Positions 52,638 through 60,438 of a DNA stretch of 64,000 bases are shown piece after piece (position 1 is the stretch's first letter; each line of letters begins with the position of its first letter). Both the position numbers and the translations under genes were made by a program. The DNA is from an uncultured Bacilli bacterium (GTDB lineage Bacteria; Bacillota_I; Bacilli_A; RF39; UBA660), in assembly GCA_934153945.1 (NCBI GenBank), contig CAKPFM010000001.1, forward strand, positions 157,674-221,673, read 5' to 3'. The notes below the pieces were generated by a model that was not told the DNA's origin, made no database searches, and saw only the letters and a program-made list of their open reading frames with translations.

Positions 52638-53576
52638 ATGATTAGTATAATTGTTCCTTGTTATAATGAGGAGGAATCACTTCCTATTTATTACGAAGAA
52701 ATGAAAAAAATAATGAAAAAAATGAATTATGTTAAGTTTGAATTAATTTTTATAAATGATGGTTCAAGCGATAATACTTTAAATATATTAAGAAAATTAT
52801 CTAAAGAAGATTCAAGAGTAAGATATATATCATTTTCTAGAAATTTTGGTAAAGAAGCTGGCATATTAGCTGGACTTAAAGCTACCAAAGGTGATTTTGT
52901 AGCAATGATGGATGTTGATTTACAAGATCCACCTAAATTATTAATAGAAATGTATGATGAAATTAAAAATACTGATTATGATTGTATAGCTACAAGAAGT
53001 GTTTCAAGAAATGGTTATTCTTTCTTTAGAAAATTATTTACTAAATGGTATTATAAAATTATAAATAAAATCAGTAAGACTACTATTGTTGATGGAGCTA
53101 GAGATTTTAGATTAATGACAAGACAAATGGTAGATGCTATTTTAGAATTAGAAGAATATAATCGTTATTCTAAAGGAATATTTTCATGGGTTGGATTTAA
53201 TACAAAATGGATTACATTTGAGAATACTGAAAGGGTTGCTGGAACAACTAAATGGAATTTTTGGAAATTATTAAATTACGCTATGGAAAGTATTGTTGGT
53301 TTTTCTACTACTCCCCTATTATTTTCATCAGTTATTGGTATGTTATTTTGTTTAATATCATTTATTATGGTTATTGTTATAGTTGTTAAAACATTAATAT
53401 TTGGAGATCCAGTTAATGGATGGCCTAGCTTAGTTTGTATAATCTTCTTTGTAAGTGGTATTCAATTATTTTGTATTGGAATTATGGGACAGTATTTAGC
53501 TAAAACATATTTAGAAACTAAAAAAAGACCAATTTATATTATTAAGGAAACTGAAGAAAATGATAAAAATTTATAA
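52638..53576 (+). CDS. GtrB-like family 2 glycosyltransferase
   Basis: It adds a sugar from a nucleotide donor to undecaprenyl phosphate (polyprenyl-phosphate glycosyltransferase). The 312-residue product has the GT2 domain (about 1-220) with ISIIVPCYNEEESLP at the start, FINDGSSDNT, the DxD-type MMDVDLQDPP near 91-100 and two C-terminal membrane helices (about 235-300). It starts after GAGGTGTTTTAA. It overlaps gtrA by 17 bases. With GtrA and the divergent GT-C protein it makes a complete three-part modification set of the Gtr kind. Confidence 0.92.
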   Translation: MISIIVPCYNEEESLPIYYEEMKKIMKKMNYVKFELIFINDGSSDNTLNILRKLSKEDSRVRYISFSRNFGKEAGILAGLKATKGDFVAMMDVDLQDPPKLLIEMYDEIKNTDYDCIATRSVSRNGYSFFRKLFTKWYYKIINKISKTTIVDGARDFRLMTRQMVDAILELEEYNRYSKGIFSWVGFNTKWITFENTERVAGTTKWNFWKLLNYAMESIVGFSTTPLLFSSVIGMLFCLISFIMVIVIVVKTLIFGDPVNGWPSLVCIIFFVSGIQLFCIGIMGQYLAKTYLETKKRPIYIIKETEENDKNL

Positions 53577-53952
53577 AAAATATGAAGAAATAATCAATTA
53601 TCTTATATTTGGTGTTTTAACTACTTTAGTTTCTATATTAAGCTATGCTTTCTTTACTAGACTTATCAATTTAGATTATGTTTTAAGTAATATATTATCT
53701 TGGATTTTATCAGTTACTTTTGCATTTTTTACTAATCAAAAATATGTTTTTAAAACTAGTAGTTCTAGTAAAATTAAAGATATGTTTAAATTTTATTTAT
53801 CTAGATTAACATCATTAGGTATTGAACTTATAACTATGTATATTTTAGTTACATTATTATCTTTAAATGATATGATTTCTAAAATTATAGTTCAATTTAT
53901 TGTTATAGTTTTAAATTATGTTTTAAGCAAATTGTTTGTATTTAAAAAATAA
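53560..53952 (+). CDS. gtrA: GtrA family flippase
   Basis: The 130-residue protein has four membrane helices, as in GtrA, which flips a lipid-linked sugar across the membrane. Family-type phrases: EIINYLIFGVLTTLVSILSY near the start and LDYVLSNILSWILSVTFAFFTNQKYVF (about 38-64). It overlaps the GtrB-like gene by 17 bases. A terminator lies at its 3' end. Confidence 0.9.
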   Translation: MIKIYKKYEEIINYLIFGVLTTLVSILSYAFFTRLINLDYVLSNILSWILSVTFAFFTNQKYVFKTSSSSKIKDMFKFYLSRLTSLGIELITMYILVTLLSLNDMISKIIVQFIVIVLNYVLSKLFVFKK

Positions 53953-53976
53953 GAGATAAATTCTCTTTTTTTTAGT
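53949..53976 (+). terminator. intrinsic terminator of the gtr pair
   Basis: AGAGA/TCTCT starts inside the gtrA stop and runs into T8. Confidence 0.75.
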
Positions 53977-54027
53977 TTTTTTAAAATACTTTCAGGTGTT
54001 TATTTAAAAAGTTGCTATGTTATATAT

Positions 54028-54059
54028 GAGAGCATATCTGATGCGTTAGTATATTCCTT
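54028..54059 (+). repeat. 5' arm complementary to 54229-54266 (toxin mRNA)
   Basis: This 32-base stretch in the leader of the toxin mRNA pairs with the 3' arm at 54229-54266. Its reverse complement matches apart from two G-U-compatible changes, a six-base bulge, one C-A mismatch and a one-base bulge. Such end-to-end pairing keeps type I toxin mRNAs folded and inactive. Confidence 0.7.
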
Positions 54060-54090
54060 ACTTTTTATTTTAGAAAGTGAGGTGGTGATT

Positions 54091-54168
54091 GTGACTAAAA
54101 GAGAAAAATATCTTTATAGAATCATAATTTACCTTTTTATTATAATAATTATTATTTTAGTTAAATAA
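54091..54168 (+). CDS. type I toxin-like small membrane peptide, 25 aa
   Basis: GTG start after the strong ribosome binding site GAGGTGGTGATT. A charged start (MTKREKYLYR) is followed by a single Ile-rich membrane helix and a Lys end. This layout fits Firmicutes type I toxins (TxpA, BsrG, Fst, 'holin-like toxin' groups), although I do not recognise a family. The locus has the other expected parts: an extended -10 (TGCTATGTT near 54014-54022), a long leader, 5'-3' pairing arms and an antisense RNA with its own promoter and terminator. It likely inserts into the membrane when the antitoxin RNA is lost. Confidence 0.7.
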   Translation: MTKREKYLYRIIIYLFIIIIIILVK

Positions 54169-54180
54169 CTTTATTATATA

Positions 54181-54264
54181 AAAAAATATCCTAACGCCAC
54201 GAGGGGTCGTTAGGAAACTATTTCAAAAAGGAATATACCTAACATAGAACCATCAGGTATGTTC
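54181..54264 (-). ncRNA. predicted antisense antitoxin RNA, about 84 nt
   Basis: A minus-strand transcript from the promoter at 54271-54299 would start near 54264. It would be complementary to the 3' part of the toxin mRNA, including the 3' pairing arm, and end at the hairpin TCCTAACG/CGTTAGGA (54189-54215) followed by T7. Size, orientation and position fit RatA/Fst-RNAII-type antitoxins. Its exact ends are inferred. Confidence 0.65.
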
Positions 54265-54266
54265 TC
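54229..54266 (+). repeat. 3' arm complementary to 54028-54059
   Basis: See the 5' arm. This arm is also the region covered by the 5' end of the antisense RNA, so the two pairings compete. Confidence 0.7.
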
Positions 54267-54270
54267 TTTT

Positions 54271-54299
54271 ATTATATACAATTTATATTATTTATACAA
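54271..54299 (-). promoter_or_regulatory. promoter of the antisense RNA
   Basis: On the minus strand TTGTAT (54294-54299) and a perfect TATAAT (54271-54276) have a 17-base spacer. Confidence 0.7.
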
Positions 54300-54335
54300 T
54301 AGATTTTTTTAAATTTGAAACTTTTTTATATACTT

Positions 54336-55396
54336 TTATTTTTTTTCTTCTTTTTCATGAAGTAAAGCATATTTTTCAATTTGACTATTAATTAATTCAA
54401 AATCATTTCTATAATTTAATCCAATAGCATTTTTAACTTTAGCTAATGTTTTTGAAGCTTTTTTTCTAGCTTTTTCACTTCCAGCAAATAAAATTTTGTA
54501 TACCTCCGGAATATGATTTTCTAATTCGTGTCTCCTAGCTCTTATAGGATCTAATGTATTATCAAGAACATAATTTAGAAATTTTTTAACTTTCATATCC
54601 CCTAAACCACCACGTTCATAATGTGCCTTCAATTCTTCAAGATTCTTATACTCTAGTTCACCAGTTTCAGTATTTTTAAAATATTCTTTAAAATGTTTGT
54701 CTTTAGAAAATGCTGATAAATATATAAACACCGGATTTCCTTCAGTTACACCAGGATCTTTAACACTTAAATGATTTGGATCAGTAAACATTCCCATAAC
54801 TTTTCTTTTTACTTCTTCTTTACTATCAGCTAAATATATGCAATTTCCTATTGATTTACTCATTTTTGCTTGTCCATCTGTTCCAGGCAATCTATGGCAT
54901 GCAGTATTTTCTGGTAATAATGCATTTGGTTCAATCAAAGTTTCACCATATAATCTATTAAAAGTTCTTACAATTTCTCTTGTTTGTTCTATCATTGGTA
55001 ATTGATCATCTCCAACAGGAATACTGTTTTCAAAATTTCTATAAATTATTTCTTGTTTGATAGTTGGATTTCTCTGTAATCTAGATAATGTAACTAGATT
55101 CATGTAATAAAAAGTTAAATCACTTAATTCTGGAACTTCAGATTGCAGAAATATTGTACACTTATTTGGATCTAAACCACACGACAAATAATCTAATGCC
55201 ACTTCAATAACATTATCTTTAACTTTTTGAATATTTCCTGAATTATCAGTAGTTGCTTGTGCATCGCTATCTCAATATACATTTCATCAAATGCATCAGA
55301 ATTTTGCAATTGAACTCTTTGCGATAAAGAACCTACCAAATGACCTAAATGAAGTCTTCCAGTTGGTCTATCACCTGTTAATATTATATTACTCAT
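54336..55396 (-). pseudogene. trpS: tryptophanyl-tRNA synthetase, broken by one frameshift
   Basis: TrpS charges tRNA-Trp. The N-terminal part (55193-55396) reads MSNIILTGDRPTGRLHLGHLVG with the HIGH-type motif; the rest (from 54336) has KMSKSIGN (class I signature) and ends normally. The frames are offset. After DEMYIEIA the expected next residues DAQATTDN are readable one base over, so a one-base deletion near 55261-55268 has broken the gene. Undoing it gives about 354 codons, roughly normal. Essential genes seldom break, so either a second trpS exists elsewhere or the read has an error. No T-box leader is seen. Confidence 0.85.
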
Positions 55397-55609
55397 AACT
55401 TTATCTTCCTATCTCTATAGGCTGATTTTAACATTTTATACTTTTTTTCAATTTTTCCAATCAATGACATTTAAATCAATATTACAAAATTCAATGTTTT
55501 TTAACATATACTCTTAATAGCAGCTCGTTATATATTATTTATTACTTGCATTTTATAAAATAATATATCATCTGAAACTAATTCTCAATTTGATTAGTAT
55601 GTTTCTTTT

Positions 55610-56743
55610 TTATTTTTTAGTAAGTTTTAAAGTTTTATTTTGATTTAGTTCTTGTAAATCTGAAGGAACAAATATTCCATCCTGCATGATTAATTCATCA
55701 TCAAAAAATATTTGTCCACCTCCATTTTCTTTTTTATGAATTTGTACCATATCCCAATGAATACCAGATTCATTACCATTGTTGCTAGTTGGATGACTCG
55801 CACCTAAAGCCAAATGAATAGAACCTAACATTTTTTCATCGTAAATTATATTTTTTACAATTCTATCAATTTTTGGATTAGTGCCGAAAGCAAACTCACC
55901 TACATATCTTGCTCCAGCATCTGTATCTAATATTCTGTTCAAGTCTCTAGTAGTACTACCAGATTCCGCCTTAATAACTTTACCATCTTTAAAGTCTAAC
56001 TTTATGTTAGAAAAAGTAATATCTTGATATAAAACATCTGCATTATAAGTTATTGTACCATTTACACTTTCAAGTTCAGGTGCAATAAATACTTCTCCAT
56101 CAGGCAAGTTGATTTTACCATTACAAATAACTGCTTTATATTTTCCAATATTAAAGTCTAAATCTGTTGTAGGAGTCAGTATTTTTACTCTATTAGCCTT
56201 ATCCATTCTTTCTTTTAAAGGCAACATAAGTTTACCCATTTCTCCATAGTCCGCCAAAACAGTATCGAAATAAAAGTTTTCAAACTTTTCTGTACTCATA
56301 CCAAATTTTTGTGCAAAAACTTTTGAGGGGTATCGAACTGTTACCCATTTTGTCTTTGGCAAACGTATATCCCAATGAACTGGTTTATAATATAAATTAT
56401 GGTATAAATTCCATTTTTCTGGTGGAATATCACTTAATTCAAATAAGTTGTCATCATCTTTTATTTCTATATAAACATCCATTTCTGACATCATTACTGA
56501 TTCAAATGCACTTTGAATGTTTATTTGTTCGGCACTAATATTCCTTAATAGTTCTCTTTGTATATCACTTTCTTTTAATAATACAAATGGTAATGCTCCT
56601 CTTTCATAGCATTTGCTGATAATATAGTTTATCAACGGCGCACAACTTCTGCTTGATTCAATAAGAACTCTCTCCCCTTGCTTTACTTCACAAGAGTGAT
56701 TTACTATTAAATCTCCTAATTTTTCTAATCTTGGATCTCTCAT
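55610..56743 (-). CDS. M29-like leucyl aminopeptidase
   Basis: The 377-residue protein resembles the M29 family (AmpS/PepS, two-metal aminopeptidases). Visible: RLEKLGDLIVNHSCEVKQGERVLI at the start, YNADVLYQ, GARYVGEFAFGTNPKIDR near 282-299 and LGASHPTSNNGNESGIHWDMVQ near 317-338, which carries the conserved His, Asn and the HWD metal-site. It starts 10 bases after the ribosomal-protection GTPase stop and is the last gene of the RiPP operon. In this place it might trim the precursor or recycle peptides; a housekeeping role is also possible. Confidence 0.85.
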   Translation of the reverse strand: MRDPRLEKLGDLIVNHSCEVKQGERVLIESSRSCAPLINYIISKCYERGALPFVLLKESDIQRELLRNISAEQINIQSAFESVMMSEMDVYIEIKDDDNLFELSDIPPEKWNLYHNLYYKPVHWDIRLPKTKWVTVRYPSKVFAQKFGMSTEKFENFYFDTVLADYGEMGKLMLPLKERMDKANRVKILTPTTDLDFNIGKYKAVICNGKINLPDGEVFIAPELESVNGTITYNADVLYQDITFSNIKLDFKDGKVIKAESGSTTRDLNRILDTDAGARYVGEFAFGTNPKIDRIVKNIIYDEKMLGSIHLALGASHPTSNNGNESGIHWDMVQIHKKENGGGQIFFDDELIMQDGIFVPSDLQELNQNKTLKLTKK

Positions 56744-56752
56744 TTACAACCA

Positions 56753-58705
56753 CTACCTCCTTCTACTTTTTGCATCTAAATTATCAAAACTTGCTCCCAT
56801 ATTCATAATAAATTCTTCTTCATTTCTGGGGTCATTGTCTATGTATTCTTTACTTATAATATTTTCACCAACATATTCAGTGTATCCATAAGGTTTTTGT
56901 ATCATTGAAGCGTGTCCACCGCTTAATCTCATAATTGATGTTGGCAAATCAACAATTTCTCTTAATGGTGCAATACCAGAGAATTTAACATTCATTCCAT
57001 CATAAACAATTGAATCATATAATACTCCATAATTTGATACTAAACTCAAAATACTTTTGTAATTATCTTTACTACTATTTATTGTATAATACATCTTTGG
57101 TTCTAATATTTTCATTCCTGCATCTTTAAACGCTCTCATAAGGGCAATAGGAACTGCTATATTAAAGTCTGCTGGATCTGATCCAACATTATCACATTTA
57201 CCATTAATCAAGGATATTTCAGCATCAGTTACTTCCCAACCAAACAAACCTTGTTGACAATAAGATTTAACCAATCTTTCCACTTGTTTTTGATATTTAG
57301 GGAATAAATAATCTGTTGAGAATTTAGATTGATATTTTAACCCACTTCCTCTTGGCAATGGCTTTACTTCGAAACCAACACCAGATACTCTTGTATAATT
57401 TGCCTCTCCGTAACCTGTCTTAATTGGTGTTTCTTTATGAACAATAATAGGATTTGAGAATTTAGTCTTTATCCCAAACCTTTCAGATAAAATATTGTCA
57501 ATAACTTCAGCCTGTAATGCTCCCATCAATTTTATAACAATTTGTCCTGTTTGCTTGTTAAACATAGCTTGTAAATCTGGATTTTCATCATTTATTATTT
57601 CTAAAGCTTTAATAATCACCATTTTTTGAGAATTATCTACTGCTTCTATGGTTGTTTGAAATAATGGATTTATGAATGATACTCTTTTATATTCATCAAT
57701 TTCCTTACCTATTATTTCTCCACATTTTGCTGATAAGCCCGTAATAATTCCAATTTGACCACTCTCTAAACAATCTACTTTTTTCTTAGTAAAACCATCT
57801 ATAACACTCATAGTTCGTATTCTTTCTGTTTTACCATCTTTTGTAGGAATTTCTTCCCTATTTTCTAATTGACCTGCTAAAGTTTTAACATATAATTCTC
57901 GAACTTCATTTTCTCTCTTAACGGTATAGACATATCCAGAAAATTTATCTGATTTTCTTTCTTTATAAGTTGGCAAATATTGATCTATTGCATCAATTAA
58001 CAATTTCATTCCTTCATCTAATAATGCACTTCCACCATAGACGCAAAATAATTCGCCTTTCATAGATAGTTCTCGAATTTTTCTTTCAATCAAATCTTTA
58101 TCTATTGCTTCATCATTGATATATTTTTCCATTATTTCGGAATCAATATCAGCAAGTTTTTCTTTAACATCCTCTTGGCTAGGTTCTATATAAGATAATC
58201 CATCTTTTGAAGTATCATCCTTTTCTACTATTATTTTGGGTAATATTCTACTATCTAATTTAGTATGAATTTCATTCAATGTTCTCTTATAATCAGCACC
58301 CATTCTATCCATTTTATTTATAAATATAACCGTTGGAACTTGTTTTTCTTTCAACATATTCCAAATAACTTGAGTTTGAGGCTCTATACCTTCAACTCCT
58401 GATATAACTAAAATCGCTCCATCTAAAACATTAATTGCTCTTTCTACTTCTGCTGAAAAATCAACATGACCTGGTGTATCTATGAGTTGAATTGTTTTAT
58501 TTTGTAATGGAATAGTAACCAAGGAAGCTCTTACAGATATACCCCTACTTTGCTCTATTTTCATATTATCTGTCGTCGTATTACCATGGTCAACTCTACC
58601 TGTCTGTTTTTTTACTTTTGTGTGTACTAACAATTGCTCTGTTATAGTTGTTTTACCAGCATTTGCATGAGCAAATACACCAAGTGTCATTATGTCATTA
58701 TTCAT
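56753..58705 (-). CDS. Tet(M)-type ribosomal-protection GTPase
   Basis: Translation GTPase in the EF-G/Tet group. The start is the ATG at 58705, eight bases after GGGGGAG; an ATG three codons earlier is less well placed. The 650-residue product is as long as Tet(M). Motifs: G1 AHANAGKTT, G2 RGISV, G3 DTPGHVDF, G4 NKMDRMG, G5 GSALLDEG. Domain IV has the Tet-type phrase SDPADFNIAVPIAL and the EPKMYY phrase near 555. It is clearly different from the fusA product at 40668. It overlaps the upstream radical SAM gene by eight bases. So it may protect the ribosome from the operon's own product, from tetracycline-like drugs, or both. Confidence 0.85.
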   Translation of the reverse strand: MNNDIMTLGVFAHANAGKTTITEQLLVHTKVKKQTGRVDHGNTTTDNMKIEQSRGISVRASLVTIPLQNKTIQLIDTPGHVDFSAEVERAINVLDGAILVISGVEGIEPQTQVIWNMLKEKQVPTVIFINKMDRMGADYKRTLNEIHTKLDSRILPKIIVEKDDTSKDGLSYIEPSQEDVKEKLADIDSEIMEKYINDEAIDKDLIERKIRELSMKGELFCVYGGSALLDEGMKLLIDAIDQYLPTYKERKSDKFSGYVYTVKRENEVRELYVKTLAGQLENREEIPTKDGKTERIRTMSVIDGFTKKKVDCLESGQIGIITGLSAKCGEIIGKEIDEYKRVSFINPLFQTTIEAVDNSQKMVIIKALEIINDENPDLQAMFNKQTGQIVIKLMGALQAEVIDNILSERFGIKTKFSNPIIVHKETPIKTGYGEANYTRVSGVGFEVKPLPRGSGLKYQSKFSTDYLFPKYQKQVERLVKSYCQQGLFGWEVTDAEISLINGKCDNVGSDPADFNIAVPIALMRAFKDAGMKILEPKMYYTINSSKDNYKSILSLVSNYGVLYDSIVYDGMNVKFSGIAPLREIVDLPTSIMRLSGGHASMIQKPYGYTEYVGENIISKEYIDNDPRNEEEFIMNMGASFDNLDAKSRRR

Positions 58706-59612
58706 TTTTATCATCTCCCCCTAATAACTGACTTAATATTTCATTTTCTAATATATAATATTTTTTAGTTGAATATTTAGAAAAATCACTTAAAATATAA
58801 TTATTTACTAATTCGTTTAAATCTCTTACATTTTTAATTGATAATTGATTTAAAGGTCTACTAAATATACTGTGATCTTTAATTAAATAAAAACTATCAT
58901 TAATCAAATCTATCCATAAAGGAAATATTATTGATTTTGTCCTTAAAAATATTTTTGTATCTATTTTATTAAAAACATTTGAATGTATTTTTATATTATA
59001 ACCTGTTTTTCTATAGCAATCTTCAATTATACTATTGAGTAATTTTAAATCTATGCTAGAATCTAAATTATTGCTTATGCTTCTTCCCTCATCTAATAAA
59101 CAACATAAATTAATATTCTTAACTTTTAAGGAATTTAGCAAATCAATTACATCGGATATTTCATTTAAATTATTTTTTGTAACAGTTACTTGAATAGTAA
59201 CGCTTTTTTTGTTAAGTTGTAAATATTTAATTGTATCAATTGTTTTTCTAAATCCCATAGAATTTCCACGTAAATAATTATGATTGCATTCCAGCCCATC
59301 TAAACTTAAACAATAACTATCTACATAATTAAGTATTTCATGATTAAATGCAAATCCATTTGTAAATATTGACGGCTTTACTTCAGTTTCTTTACAATAT
59401 TGTAGCATTTTCAAAAATAAAGGAGAAATTGTACATTCACCGCCAGTTAGCATAACCTCATTAATATTCATTGCTTTTATTTTTTGAATTGTATTTTTAA
59501 ATTTATCAAATATAATATCGCAATCTTCAAATTCTTTATTTCCAGCATTCATATAGCAATGTTTACACATTAAATTACATTTATGGGTTATAATTATATT
59601 CACCTTATTCAT
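58698..59612 (-). CDS. radical SAM enzyme without SPASM domain
   Basis: The 304-residue protein has the CX3CX2C iron-sulfur motif at the very start (Cys12, 16, 19 in HKCNLMCKHCY) and the SAM-binding GGE phrase MLTGGECTISP near 54-64. The barrel is followed by a C-terminal helix region with no Cys cluster, so the auxiliary iron-sulfur domain is lost. It starts after AGGTGATGAAAAATT. It overlaps the preceding and next genes. It may act with the SPASM-like protein just upstream, which lacks the radical SAM site: the two could be complementary halves (inference). Confidence 0.85.
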   Translation of the reverse strand: MNKVNIIITHKCNLMCKHCYMNAGNKEFEDCDIIFDKFKNTIQKIKAMNINEVMLTGGECTISPLFLKMLQYCKETEVKPSIFTNGFAFNHEILNYVDSYCLSLDGLECNHNYLRGNSMGFRKTIDTIKYLQLNKKSVTIQVTVTKNNLNEISDVIDLLNSLKVKNINLCCLLDEGRSISNNLDSSIDLKLLNSIIEDCYRKTGYNIKIHSNVFNKIDTKIFLRTKSIIFPLWIDLINDSFYLIKDHSIFSRPLNQLSIKNVRDLNELVNNYILSDFSKYSTKKYYILENEILSQLLGGDDKNE

Positions 59613-60438
59613 AATTTTTCATCACCTCTATTAAAAATGCGGTGTAATCAATTATTGAATATGGACATTGATTAAGTAAATTAATAAATAATCTTTCATT
59701 ATAGTAAATGAACTTTTTATATCCATCTTGACTCTTACAATTATCAAGAATATAACTTATAGTATTATTATTTATATTTCCAATAACAATTTTTTTGTTT
59801 TTTATACTCATACAATATACAAACCCAAAAGAATCTATAAAAATGTTTCTAGGAATGTTATTTCCATAGCTTCTATTACTATTTTCATTATTCAAATAAA
59901 TATTGTACGGACAATCATATATCAATTCTTTTTCCATAAATAAATTAGAGAAATTAAGTTCTTTTGATTTAACACCAGCAACTATCTTATCGAGTGCAGC
60001 ATTTATATTAGTCAACTTGCTCAAATTATAATCTATATGTAATAAAATGTTGTCATACTTATTAACAATATCTATTATTTTATCCTTTTCAGTGTATTTA
60101 AATTTTAATTCATAAAAACAATCTTTATTATTTTTGATATTTAAAAATGTTTTGACATCACAGTAAATAATTGTATAAAAATCTTTATTCACTTCATTTA
60201 TGATATTTGAATACTTATCATCGTAATCGCTAATTTTGATAAAAACCGTTATATCATTAAAAATTAATTTTTTTAATTCTTTATAAACATCTTCTAGGTT
60301 ACTTGCTTTGCATTCGATAAACAATCTTTGAAAACCTCGATTACATACCATAGAATCTTTAAATAACGTAACCAATATATCATTCGAATATTCCACAGTT
60401 ATAGAAGCATTTTCGGTTTTAAGATATTTATTCATCAT
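59605..60438 (-). CDS. SPASM-like protein without radical SAM motif, 277 aa
   Basis: No CX3CX2C motif is present, but the C-terminal part looks like a SPASM domain: CPYNIYLNNENSNRSYGNNIPRNIFIDSFGFVYCMS near 180-215, followed by IVIGNINNNTISYIL. Such an order (Cys, then 'D.G.VYC', then 'IGNI') is typical for SPASM ends of RiPP radical SAM enzymes. The N-terminal half (1-150) has alternating strands and helices like a degenerate barrel. The ATG overlaps the end of the second radical SAM gene by 11 bases, and its own end overlaps the third. Likely a scaffold or substrate-binding subunit. Confidence 0.7.
   Translation of the reverse strand: MMNKYLKTENASITVEYSNDILVTLFKDSMVCNRGFQRLFIECKASNLEDVYKELKKLIFNDITVFIKISDYDDKYSNIINEVNKDFYTIIYCDVKTFLNIKNNKDCFYELKFKYTEKDKIIDIVNKYDNILLHIDYNLSKLTNINAALDKIVAGVKSKELNFSNLFMEKELIYDCPYNIYLNNENSNRSYGNNIPRNIFIDSFGFVYCMSIKNKKIVIGNINNNTISYILDNCKSQDGYKKFIYYNERLFINLLNQCPYSIIDYTAFLIEVMKNYE

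Noticed and set aside
55448..55507. 20-codon ORF with a Trp codon upstream of trpS, considered as a trp leader
   Set aside because: No ribosome binding site, no hairpin pair as in attenuators, and only one Trp codon. Distance to trpS is also long.
55566..55610. Hairpin GAAAC...GTTTC followed by T6 on the plus strand, after the aminopeptidase gene
   Set aside because: The T-run is on the wrong strand for the leftward operon, and no rightward gene needs it.
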